From assembly GCA_037954235.1 (NCBI GenBank), contig JBBMOA010000013.1, positions 22,508,001 to 22,572,000 of the forward strand: a stretch of 64,000 nt of DNA, written 5' to 3'. Position numbers and translations under genes: made by a program. Source of the DNA: Aulostomus chinensis. Lineage: Eukaryota > Chordata > Actinopteri > Syngnathiformes > Aulostomidae. Below are positions 12,801 through 23,900 of this stretch, one piece after another (the first letter of the stretch is position 1; each line of letters starts with the position of its first letter). Below the pieces are notes generated by a model. It did not search any database, had not been told where the DNA came from, and saw nothing but the letters and a program-made list of their open reading frames with translations.

Positions 12801-13037
12801 CCCAAATGCTGCTCTCAGTTGCAGCACAGCTCAATATTATGCTAATTTTTCTGTCAGAAACAAAGGATCAAACTCTGAGACTTCATTGCCAAATATTCTG
12901 AAAGGAATATGTATATGTAAGATGTAAAATATGATCAATGATCAGTGCAGATTGTTTTTTCTTGCAGGGTCTACCAGGAGACCCTTTGTTGTTTGTTATC
13001 ATTGCTCGCGTTTCCTTTTCCTATACGTATATGTATT

Positions 13038-13052
13038 AAAAAAAAAAAAAAA
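13038..13052. repeat. Poly-A tract, A15
   Basis: An A15 run preceded by TACGTATATGTATT. No associated element was recognised. Confidence 0.93.
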
Positions 13053-13542
13053 GGCAAGCTCAATGTCTCCATATGATTGCATCCCAAGTGGAAGGCAAGT
13101 GTTTCATTTTTTTTCTCCGTGATACTTTTAGAAAACTTCTTAAAATAATTTTCTGTTTTGTTTTTTTTTTCAACAAATTTACTTTTTCCTTGCACTGCTT
13201 TGTCTTGGTGTAATGCTGTGACCTGAAACAGTGACACAAGACTCCTAAGACTTTCCACCGAGAGCTTGTTCATCCTTTTCCATCAGGCTCAGACAACAAT
13301 AACTTAGGCAAATATACTGGGCTTCATAATAACCATGGGGATGGGATTCTGGCCAGTATCATATTACCCACAGCTGATGGCATAAAATGTGATTAGCATT
13401 TGCATTTTTTAAGTGACAAATGATAACACTGCCAGTACAGCTGGATGTGCTGCCATTGTTAATGTAGATGCTGGCATCAAGCTTTATTGTCCCTATATGA
13501 TTGTGGAAATTTTATTTTGTCAGACTCATGGTGGTGAAAACC

Positions 13543-13558
13543 TGTGTGTGTGTGTGTG
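13543..13558. repeat. (TG)8 microsatellite
   Basis: Eight TG units that run into a GC-interrupted TG-rich stretch (to about 13596) containing GCATGCGTGTG steps. Confidence 0.93.
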
Positions 13559-14724
13559 CCCGTGCCCGTGCATGCGTGTGCATATGCATGCGTGTCTGTA
13601 GGATAAGTTATCAATTAATCATCAGGAAGTCCTGCATAAGGTTGGTAGACATGAATATAAATATCTTTAAAGTGCACATACTGTATGGCGTGTCAGAACA
13701 TGAATAAATAGTCTGCAGGCTCTAAACCCAAAGAGGAAAACCTGTGTTTAATACTGAAAAGTTTTAATTTTCTCTTTTCATTTGTGCTCTTCAGTAAGAC
13801 ATCTATCTACACTACACTGTGCTACAGGACCTTGGATGTTAAATATCTGAAAAATCGATTTCAGGTGCGAGGAGTGAAGGAACGGCCACGTCTCCGTTCA
13901 AAAGCAAGAACAAGAAAGGAAACAAATACAGACTTGCTGTTTTATTGTATGATATAAAACAAAAATTGATGGCAAATCCTATAGTATATACTGTACCTGT
14001 ACATATAAAGGGAAGTATTTAGTGAAAAATCCCAACAAAACCGTTAAGGAACAGGACAAAGGAAAGGTAGACATTGGTATAGGTCCAGAATGGGCTAAAA
14101 ACCAAATCTTGCGTGCAGTCTAATCTTGGAGGCTCATTTAGACTCCAGTATCTCCACAGAAATAGTCCACCACTGCATCTTCAATCTATTGTCTATATGC
14201 GAGCTTTTTGATAAAAAAACAAAAAAAAACAAAAAAACAAATCGGCATCTGGCGAGTTTCCATTCTGCGCAGGCTGGAGGGTTCGTGGGCTGGAAGGCTC
14301 GAGTCCTCTTTCTCTAAAGTGCCTTTGAGATCACCAAAGAAAAAGATGCATGTGAGGAGTGCTGAAGCAGGGTGAACTTCACACCCGCCTAATCTCTCCT
14401 CTGGATCTGTCTGTCGTTCAGTTGAAGTCTAGCTAGCGGACCGGGCACTAATTCAATCACTGATCCTTGATTGGCAGGGGAGCCCTCCTTAACCCTGGGG
14501 AGGCAAAATAAGTCCCCTTTGTCCTTAAAAGACAGATAAAGGAGAGAATGTTCTCATTTAGACTAAAGCAGACCAGAGAACACATAAAGGTCAATGAAGA
14601 GTCAGGAAGTGCAAAACTGCAATACATAAAAGAGTGCTGGGAATTAAATGAACACACTATGTTGTAACTGTGTTGATGTAACTTTCGCTTTTGTGTTACA
14701 AACCTCAGATTAATAACAAATTAT

Positions 14725-14774
14725 CTTGTGACCCCTGTGGGGGTCCTGAGCTGCTGCTTGAGAACTGGTTTAGT
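14725..14774. mobile_element. Putative terminal fragment of a hAT-like DNA transposon
   Basis: The order TTGTGACCCCTGTGGGGGTCC, then GCTTGAGAACTGG, resembles the subterminal and terminal sequence of hAT-type elements. The reverse complement of those ends starts CAGTGGTTCTCAA. Here the terminus reads CCAGTTCTCAAGC on the minus strand, lacking some canonical bases. No partner terminal repeat or transposase was found, so this would be a solitary old end. The assignment is from memory. Confidence 0.4.
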
Positions 14775-15539
14775 AAGAGCCAAGGAGGAGAGAAACTCTT
14801 ACTTTCATGCTAAAACATTTCCCTAAACCTCTGATTTTTTTTTTTTTGTGAGCAATTTTTTTTTCTATTTTCATCTTCAGTCAATTTCTTACTCAATCTT
14901 CCTACGTATACCTAAGACTTGCACTATAATGCCCATATAACCTACATAATCCTGAGCTGGGAGGCTGGACCAGTGCATGTTCAGTTGTTGTTATGGCAAC
15001 AAAACCTGGAGTTTCTCCTGAGACATTGGGAGATTTATTATACAGCTTATTTTTTCCAATATATGATAAGAATTTTGTTTATATTTTATTCTTCTTAATT
15101 GGTTTGTTTTCAAACATGAATCTTTTCACTAACTTTAACCAAGTGGGTTTTGTGACGAAATCTAACCAGACCTTAACTACAGGGTTCTCATTATTTTGAG
15201 GTACACTTACTTAATAAGTAGGTTTGTATGACGTCCAAATATTAATATGTTTAACATAGAACAGGGACTAAACTATTTAAGGTTTGCATCATAGATCTAC
15301 AATGAGGACAATCAGTAAATGAATGAACAAACAAGTGGGACAAATGAGCCAAAAATAGGATCAGATCTTTTAAAAACTTAAACTTAATACACTGAGTCAA
15401 GCCAAATGGTTATCCCCTTTTCGCTTATTAAATTTGAATGATGCTTCTCCAGAGAATGCCAATATTATGAATGGAATAATTACGTGTTCATGAATAATAA
15501 AAAATAAAGTTATCAAACTTTTTTCTCCCCTCTTTGTTC

Positions 15540-15690
15540 TTAAATCCCTCTAAATCTGAATAATGAATCAGAGAGGCTGTCACACTGCTCATATGCATAT
15601 TGCACTGTCATTATCAGGCCGATCGGTGAGAATTCATATTAATATATTACCATTAATATGAAGATTATGATTTGAATAAGCAGGTACAAC
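15540..15690. promoter_or_regulatory. Candidate conserved noncoding element with palindromes
   Basis: This repeat-free AT-rich patch contains the 10-bp palindrome ATATGCATAT (15591-15600), which overlaps a POU-like core. GCACTGTCATTATCAGG follows. Then comes a perfect inverted repeat: TTCATATTAAT (15633-15643), an 8-nt spacer, and ATTAATATGAA (15652-15662). Palindromic ATTA/TAAT sites are typical of homeodomain dimer targets. Function is inferred only. Confidence 0.3.
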
Positions 15691-15954
15691 AAAAAGAAAG
15701 TGGTCAAAGTGAAAATCAAATGAGGAAATATTGTGGTTGCAAATGTTTCAACACACACTGAATATATAACAGTATTTACAGTTACAATTGTATAATTTGT
15801 TAATGAATTCATTGTTACTTAAATGACACGACCCTGCATTTTGTTGAACTTCCTTAAAACCCCGGTGAAACAGCTTTTAAAGAGTGTCTTACTGTGGTAT
15901 CGTGATGTAGGAGAAGGGTTGAATGTGTAGACATTTTATTTTGAAAGCACTTCA

Positions 15955-16275
15955 GTCTTGCGTCTCCTTTGCGTCACACTTCCTGTCCTTGTCTGTTTCT
16001 CGCCTTTTCTTTTCCAGCGTCCCCTGTGTCTTGTCAGTTTGTTAGTCTCGAACCTGTTTCTTGTTGTGACACCAGCTGAGTTTCTATTTTAGTTGGGTTG
16101 TCTTAAAGAGTTTTTTGTCCAATCCTCTTGTCACCCTACCTTTGTGTGCACCATTGTGCCCCTTTGTTTTGTCGGAGTCTACAATTGTGCTTTGGTTTAT
16201 TTTGATCATTCAAGTCCTAAAGTTCTTCGTCGTCTGCGTTTTGGTCCTCCTGCCTCCTTCCCTCAACCCTGACAA
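15955..16275 (+). mobile_element. Pyrimidine-rich transposon-like fragment
   Basis: A marked strand bias to T and C runs for about 320 bp. It ends in CTGCGTTTTGGTCCTCCTGCC followed by a CCTCAACCCTGACA segment. This matches my memory of the terminal part of repeats found dispersed in many teleost genomes (LTR or LINE 3'-UTR type). There is no coding sequence and no clear terminal repeat or target duplication. The family is left open. Confidence 0.4.
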
Positions 16276-18132
16276 ACTTGACTTAGAATAAAAAAAATGG
16301 CTTGAGGTAAATGAAGAATTACACACTGAAATGAAACAAATGACAACAGAGATGAATCAAATCTTCAGGTGAAATAAAGGTTAAAATATTAGTTCTGAGG
16401 GCAGATGTCAGGATGTACGTACTTGCTCAAACATAAGTCATCGCAGCCAGAGCGGAAAAAGATGTTAACGCATACATTATACCAGATAAAGCAACAACAT
16501 CTCCTGTTGCAGCTTCATAGTGCTTTACATAATGCTTCCTTTACTCCACAACACCCATTCGCTGCAGATGTATGACAACTACTTTCCATTTCACTATATT
16601 TTACTGTCAGTTGATGGAAATTTAATGAGGATCTATTTGTTTTCTGAGATCTTAAATGTTATTGTTTCCAAGACAAAAATGTTTCCTGGGCACATCATAT
16701 TGAGATTGTGGGAGATAAATAAAAACAAATATATATATTATGCAGGTGTTTTTCTTATTGTGGTACACTGCAATAAGCTTGATATGCTGGGCAACCATTT
16801 AGGAAATTAATAGTGAAATAAAATTTCATTTTCTGTGCAAAGACGATGCTCAATCAATTTAATGGCAACTTTATCGATTCAAAAAAGCCAACGCATTTTG
16901 GAGGCGTCTTCCAAATGTAGAAGGTTGCATGGGAGAGGGCACAGAGATCGAGGGATTGTCGACAGGCGCACAAAAAGGCAGAGAAAATATGGAGAAAAAG
17001 GGACCGAAGAATGAGTACAAGTAGAGCTGCTTCAGCCAACGTTGTCTTTTGCCTTTCAGGATAACTGAGCGGTTGCCCTGCGTTCGTGACGCAGATTCAG
17101 GGATCTGAAGAAGCAGTGGGATGGGTGATAAAACAAGCGTCTTTGCCCTTTGAGGAGCAGAGAGGAAGATGAGAAGCTCAAGCAGTTGCCACCAACTCTG
17201 TTGCAATTAAATCAGCTTGTATGGAGCTCTGATGGAGTCAAACCCAGTGTGACTTATCTGCTGGATGCTGTTGAAATTGTCTCCTTCCACGACTAAGAAT
17301 GTGACAAATCGGATTTTCGAACAAAGGCTGTTTATCAAGGGCCGTTAACTTGTTCTTACAGTGCTGCATTTATTTCTGTAAAATAGCAGCTTTTATAAAT
17401 GAAATCCTACGTTACCACTGAGTACAGTACCACACGTATTTCAGTCAACTGCACTACGTTACCAATGCTGAACACTTATCTCCAAGCATGATGTCGAGTT
17501 CATATCCACAGCTAGTACATCCCACATACCTGCTCCATGTTGACAAGCTACGACAGCAAGGATACGCAGACACTAAGACCATAGCGCAGCTTCATTTAAC
17601 CCTGAAGATGCTTCCTCAACAACACTTCAACTTTTTTAATTGCACTATGTGCAAAAAAAAATCGTAAAACCCACAGCATTTTAATTGATAAGTGATACAT
17701 TGACAAATTCACCTCCGTAAATCTAAAACGAGAAGATAATTATTTCCCATAATCATTCATTGAGGATGTATTTGATTAACGTTCAACGGTTCAACTCATG
17801 TTTAGGCTGAAAACAACTTTTAAGACGCAAAAAGAGGACACTTCAATAACAAGGAAAAAGTTTTTTTTTTCTCCCTGTTTTATAATGACCTTACATATCA
17901 GCTTTCTAAGCCATTCAACCAAACCTGCATTGAAATGGTCATACATAAAGAAGCACGAAAATTGGAGTTACCACTGTGCGTCCTTGAGGTTATTAAATTT
18001 GTGTGAGGTCCATTTTTTTTTCTTGCTTTTCTTTCTTTTTATTAGGAAACTCAGGAGCTTCTGCAACCTATTGTATACTCTATATTTGTATGGAAGTCGT
18101 CATCCACCCTTGTGATGTCAAATCACTATTGG

Positions 18133-18490
18133 GTTATACATTTCAAATGTAACAATTTCAAATCACCATGTCTAACCAAACAAACCCTCTCCCTGCAGTT
18201 GCTGCATACTGATGTTTCAATACCACTGCTGAAGCTGCCCTTCTGTCTCACTGAGCGTCAGTTGCACAGCCCACCTTCTAATCGATCACCTCCATTATCT
18301 TCAGAGTGTCCCATTATAATATGTGGAGAATGAGGTTCCATCATTCTGCTGCACCACCATCAGAATCCCCCCCCCCCCCCCACACACACACACACAGATC
18401 CTGCTCCAATCCTACACTTATGGTGTTATCAAGTTCTCTGTGATAATCATTTTTTTTTCCCTTCTGAAAATAAAAACCTGATTTAGAGTT
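18133..18490 (+). repeat. Dispersed repeat unit X, copy 1
   Basis: This segment aligns by eye along nearly its whole length with 22202-22562 on the same strand. Shared blocks include GCATACTGATGTT, CTGTCTCAC, CAGTTGCACA, CCACCTTCTAATC, GAATGAGGTTCCATCATTC, CCATCAGAATC and ATCAAGTTCTC. Copy 1 carries C15(CA)8 at 18367-18396, where copy 2 has ordinary sequence. There is no open frame in common and no clear terminal repeat. It is an unassigned mobile element or an old segmental duplication. Confidence 0.8.
18367..18396. repeat. C15 followed by (CA)8
   Basis: C15 at 18367-18381 runs directly into (CA)8. It lies inside repeat unit X, just after CCATCAGAATC. At the same point copy 2 continues as TTCCCTCCATGC, so the tract arose within this copy after it diverged. 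Confidence 0.93.
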
Positions 18491-18600
18491 TAGATTTGGA
18501 CTAATTCTAATCACTCAATCAGTGTCTTACACACCATCTCAAGGACTTCTTTGCACAAGCAGGAGAGGCGTAAGCTTAATTGAGATGCCCGACTTCCCTT

Positions 18601-18616
18601 AAAAAAAAAAAAAAAA
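18601..18616. repeat. Poly-A tract, A16
   Basis: An uninterrupted A16 following CTTCCCTT. No element body was recognised. Confidence 0.93.
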
Positions 18617-20758
18617 CAGTCTGGTTTCGTTCCGTCCAAAAAGTCAAAATTTGCAAGAAATCCCTGTACCTTAAGTCAGCTACGATTTTTTTTAACATTT
18701 CCGTGTGACATAAAAAGATTAACAAGTGGTCTGAAAATATTTCCCCTTCGTAATTTTCAAGGAAAAGCCTGTAACTGTTGCGTTTGTAAGCCTAGCCCCG
18801 GAAGAAGAAATCCATGAAATGTTAGATTCTCAAATACGCACTCAGTAGTGGATTTATGCAGAATGCATGCCAGTTTTGCATAATGCATCACACTTTCCTA
18901 GTTTAAGAAATGCAAATCACTGCAAGTTGATGGAATTCATTTGAGTTGATGGAATCCTTCCTCATGCACGCCAATACTTGGGATTCTTCAAATGTTATTG
19001 ATGCTTACAGAAAGAGATACAGGTGGTGAGAGAGAGAGCGAGATGGACAAAGAAGGAGCGGTAGCGAGAGAGTGAATAAGTGCAAAGTTTGTCTTGCAGA
19101 CTATGACTCCAGCTGTTACTGGCCTCCTCCTGCTGTTATAGAGTATTAAACAGGGGATGAAAGATGTTGTGTGCCACCATATGTTTGCACGTTCAAGGAA
19201 ACGCCAGTCATTTTTAGGGTAATATCCCATTCATGCAGTGCAGTGGGACATTGGATGACTTTAAGAATCAACCAAATGGTTCAATGCATGACCCCTATTA
19301 AAGGCAGTCACGTTTAATAGGCAAAACCAAGAGTAAGGCAAACGATAATTGGCTTAATTAACGGCAGTTGAAGTAAAAAAAACCTCCTTACCATATACCA
19401 AAGAACCAATGGGCCATGGACATTGACACTGTGGTCAGGGGAAGGGTTTCCTGACATTTGCGTGTACCTGATCTTGATGCCAGGGGGACATAGCGAAGGG
19501 AGCTCGGAATATTGCATATAACAGAGCGACTGAGAGAAGAAAAAGGGCACCATGAAGTCGTATTGAGAGCTAGCTAGTTGAGAAACTGCTACAACAGAGA
19601 TTTTTCTCTTTGTTTTTCAGTAGAAACTCTGTCATAGACACTTCTAGTGTAACTATTGATTTTGTCATAAAGGGTTCACATAACATAGTCTGCTGTAGTA
19701 ATCTGTCTGTAGCCGTGGCACTGTGCCTGTGTGCCACTGTTTTTGCTAGCTTGCTGCTAACATTAACCAACAGAAGGATGTTTCTGCATGTAAATCAGAG
19801 ATTTCAGTTTCAATAAGCATTTAATACGGCCTCTATTGCCTCTATTACAGTCAATCACACACCAGCTCTTTCCCATTTCAGGGTTGATGCACACACTTCA
19901 TGGAGTCGAATTTAATGCTTTTTAAGACCTTGACAGAGAAAATGTGATAGTCTTTCGACAGGAAAACAAAAAGAACCTCAGGGGCTATGAACGCGTGGGA
20001 TTTTATCAATACACACTGATTCCAATATTTATCTGGGGTCAAACTTGGCTGACAGTGATTGAATTGCTTCAATACTATTGAGGATTGAAAGGTGTCTTGT
20101 TATTCAATACCAGAGTTTGGTAAAGTGGCTTATATTTTCATGTACTTACAGTAAATTGTCTGCAGATTGTGAAAATGCCTAGGAGCTGAAAACTAAAACC
20201 AAAGATTTGTAATATAAAACACAATACAATTAAAATCTTTTTTCATTTTTTTTTTAAACATTTATTTGAATGGGAAACAGAAAAAGTAACATTCAGGAAA
20301 TTTTGTCCCTGGAGGTATGGAGGTTAAGGTATCAGTATCTAAGAATTTTAATGCTACCTGTACTATACTCTTATTGATATTTTTCAACAGAATTTGTTGG
20401 AAAAAAAATTGCATGGCATGAACAGAGCCGAAGAGGCATTAATCAAGACAGTTTACCATTTAATAACTACAGATTTAGCAGTGTGTTGAGTCTTATGTTG
20501 CATGTTAGCAGCAGGAGCTCATTCACTTAAGCAGTGAAACATGCAGCTTCGTCATCGAGTGTTGTGTTTGTGTTGCGGGGGGTTGCTGGGGTACCCCCTT
20601 TACATACATAGTTGTTTCACACAGATTTTTTTTTTTATTCATTACCCTTACGAAAGTGAGATCAGAATTTTATAAGTTTTTTTTGAAGATAAATATTCTT
20701 AATTTTGTAACTAAGTGCTCAGTCATGAAGAATTTGAAAAACCTTTAAAGCTTGACTG

Positions 20759-20909
20759 TTTTTTTGTTTTTTTTTTCTCAAAAACATCTGCTCAGGAGCT
20801 CAGTATCTTGCTAAAGGACATTTCAACATGGTCACCAAGGGAAGTGAGGACGAACCAGCGACTCTCCGGTTGCGAGACGGCCACTCTACCACTGAGCCAC
20901 GCTGCACCT
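20759..20909 (-). mobile_element. tRNA-derived SINE with A-rich tail
   Basis: Read on the minus strand, the element begins near GGTGCAGCG and has a clear Pol III A box, TGGCTCAGTGGTAGAGTGG. Next comes CGTCTCGCAACCGGAGAG, then a B-box-like GGTTCGTCCTC at 20846-20856, which departs from the usual GGTTCGANTCC. The 3' body contains ATGTTGAAATGTCC and TTAGCAAGATACTGAGC, followed by an A-rich tail with one C interruption. A 7-bp direct repeat TTGACTG flanks it (20752-20758 and 20910-20916), consistent with a target-site duplication. The 3' body resembles a very common teleost repeat. It is nearly full length at about 150 bp. Confidence 0.85.
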
Positions 20910-23900
20910 TTGACTGGAGCTTAAGACGCTGTTTTGTGTCACTTAATATTTTTATAATTTGCAATCTCAGCTCATATGAAATCAGTCCAAACTGCTGTTC
21001 AAAACAATAAACCACACGTAGTGACATAAATAAATCAGAGTGCCACTTCATACTTCCTCTCCTCTTATGTTGGAAAACAATAAGGCATCTGTATTGATTG
21101 GATGCTATAATCCATCATAAGCTATTTGGCATTGTCCGCCTTCTGAGTCTCCCTGTTTGTCAGTCAATACCTTTTTATAACCAGTAGTGAGCTTCACAGG
21201 GTATAATTTTTGTGGAGAAACATTACAGAGTAGATTGTTCCGGAATCAATTTGACATTAACTTTTATCCTGTTCCATAATACCCACATTACAGAGACCCG
21301 TCTGACCTGTGTTTTTGTCTAAGCACTAAGAATGTGAAGATTGGAAATAGCTGATATACAACAATTTTCTTCAACAAAGCCTTAAACTGTGTTTGATATT
21401 ATGAGTCAATAGCCGCCCAAAAAATTCAGCAAGAATTCCCAAAACGCTTCACTTTTCAAATCCCTCACTAACTGGACGGTATGAGAAGCATGACAGAGAG
21501 CGACTTAACAGACTTTGAATTAAGACTGGGTGACAGTTCCTTTGAACCTCAGCGACGACTCCACCTAGAATCTTAACCTCCCAGAGAAAACGGTTCAAAC
21601 AATTGAATCGATAGCAATTTAAGGCAACACTCTTGTCACTTCCTTCTTCTCCATGTCCACCCACCCTGACTGGATCCCGGGAGACAATTTGCTGCGCGAC
21701 AGTGTTCAGACAACAAAGCAGTCCCAAGACCGACCGTTTCTTTTCTGACAGAATTGATGGGCTGAGCCCTCACAGGTCCACTAATAAAGATGTCTAACAG
21801 CTAAAAGTCGAAGAGGAGAGTGCCTTTCTTCAGATGTTTAAGTGTACTCTTTCTCAGAACATACACAGTAGAGATTTGTCTTGGTTTTTGATGACGTGAT
21901 AGAATTTAGACCGAGGAGCCATGTGATTTGATTTTGAAATAGATCCAGATACGTGCACTCCAGGAGTAGCAATCCAGCTAGTCAGGTTGTTTAAAACTGG
22001 GATGTGTTCTGAAAAGCCTACAGTAAAGCGGCCATACTTTTGAAAATCAAACAAGAAAACTTGAGCTCGTACTGTGTGTTCGTATGGTCGTGACAAAGCC
22101 CAATTTTTCTGCTACAACCTATAACGTACCTATAACATACAATGTCTGGACAAATTTCTCGTCTACCCAATGTTGTTAAAGTCAAAGAGAATAAAGGCAC
22201 AGCTTATACATACATTTCCAACGTAACCATGCATGTCTCACAAACAAACTCCCCCGGCTGCATACTGATGTTCAGATATCAGCGCTGAAACCGCCCCTCT
22301 GTCTCACACAGCCAGTTGCACATCCCACCTTCTAATCCATCACCTTCATCATTCCTGGAGTCTCCTGCTATCATTTACCAAGAATGAGGTTCCATCATTC
22401 ACGTGTCACATCTCCACCGCCATCAGAATCTTCCCTCCATGCATTGAGGAGTTCCTGCACCAATACTGGCCTCCGCTGTCATTCGAAAGGTGGTACATCA
22501 AGTTCTCCATCTAATAAATATTGTTTTTCTGTACTATCAAACTCAAAAGCTGATTCGGTGTTCATGTTAGCACTTGCTCTCATACGAGCTGTGCACTTTG
22601 GTCAGTTTTAATCAATGGATCAGCTCAATAACTGGAAAAAATACTGTTTTCTCTGAGGGATTAAAGTGAACAAACCTGGCTAATGTGCAAAAAATGTTAT
22701 GACAAGTGAAAGATGGGCTGTCAAATGATTCAAATGTAGCGATCTAGAGGGAATCTCCTTTAGAAATGATCCCCTCAAAACACTCCAAGAACGTACCAAA
22801 TGTTCCGTTTTCATATTAGCTCCAGAACTTTACTAACCAAAGAAGAATGTTTTAAGAGCACCTCCAGCAGTCTGTAAAGGTTAGGGATGTTTGTCACCTG
22901 CGGGAAGCCAGAACTTTTAGCAAAAGATCCCCAGAAGGTTGCCTCCAGAGTTGATTAAAACAATAGTCAGGCTTTCAGTGTTTTGATGCGCAATTTGAAG
23001 TGTCATATTGTATTGGAAAAGGTTGATGGAATCAAAACAATTAGGGAAAAAAAAACATCAGAAATTTCACAAAAAAGTGCAAAATGGGGCCACATGCAGA
23101 AAGTGTTCAGTGCATGCGTCTTCCCTGTTTTCATGAAACAAAGTATGAGATCAAATTATGCAGCCATTTTGATCAGACTACTCCCCTGTTACCCGCAGGC
23201 GACTGTGATTAATGACTGAAGTCCAAAGGTCTCCAGTGAGCACAGCGCTGTGTCCAAACTCCACAGACACTTTTGCTTTCTGCTCTTTAAGTTGTGTATC
23301 TCTGGTTGTCCAAAGAGAACATGCATTAACCTGTCATTACAAAACAAATACCTTGACTCAAAAGCCTGAACTGAAGGCAAACGACACAATGTAAAACGGC
23401 GCAAGAATAGCATTCGTTAGATTTTCTGCGACACAGATTCCTCGACTGTAAAAAAAACATCCTTGACAGGGGAACGGCTGAACGCATTAATGTGTACGTT
23501 TCCGAGTGTGCTTAGTCAGTCAGCAGTCATGCCCTTATTAATTGATCTATCTTAGGCATTCAAGGGTACTGGACTGACACAAACCATTTAGCTTTTGCAC
23601 TTTCATACTTAAATATTTATGTTTTTCACCATAACATGAATTTCTTATACATGCAGAAACCCAAATCTCAGTTTGTGGTCCTTTCACGTGCACTGGGCTC
23701 TGTATGACATGTTATGGAATCTTGGCTTCGGCTTCTTCCGGCCTGTTGAGAGTTCATTGCAATCCTTTGGATAAAGAATAATGTTTGTCTCCTCGTTTGG
23801 AGCTGCGGTGTATGAGCTGCTTTAAAAGTTCAGCCAAATGATCTGAGCTGTCATTTTAGGTTTTTACCACTTTTGTTGATCAGCGGCTAATGTAGCACTG

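Larger units (their letters stand above)
6951..13037. other. Gene-free stretch, mostly unique sequence
   Basis: No supported gene. The short repeats are (CCA)5 at 7089-7105, A15 at 7653-7667 and T12 at 11586-11597. There is also a purine-rich AGA tract at 8301-8325 and a duplicated 20-mer at 9503 and 9640. A 144-codon minus-strand frame at 8764-9198 has no recognisable domain. A possible regulatory patch is listed at 12655-12800. Confidence 0.55.
13053..15954. other. Gene-free stretch with octamer motif and hAT-like end
   Basis: No supported gene. A consensus octamer ATTTGCAT lies at 13398-13405, next to GATTAG. At 13480-13522 the order TTTATTGTCCC...GGAAATTTTATTTTGTC resembles a short motif common in teleost dispersed repeats, but it is too short to call. 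The stretch also holds (TG)8, a hAT-like end at 14.73 kb and a possible regulatory element at 15.55 kb. Confidence 0.5.
16276..20758. other. Gene-free stretch containing copy 1 of a local repeat pair
   Basis: No supported gene. Apart from the ~360-bp repeat copy at 18.13 kb there are A16 at 18601-18616, a GA-rich patch at 19027-19075 and several T runs. Around 18850-18917 the ATGCA core recurs five times, including a full octamer ATGCAAAT at 18910-18917. The ~110-codon minus-strand frame at 16871-17206 has no recognisable domain. Confidence 0.5.

Noticed and set aside
13480..13522. Fragment of a teleost repeat with the 'TTTATTGTCCC...GGAAATTT' pattern
   Set aside because: Only about 40 bp with weak agreement, too short to separate from chance without a library search.
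20846..20909. A functional tRNA gene on the minus strand
   Set aside because: The A box is good but the B box is altered and no cloverleaf with a matching acceptor stem can be drawn. The SINE body and A-rich tail show it is a retroposon.
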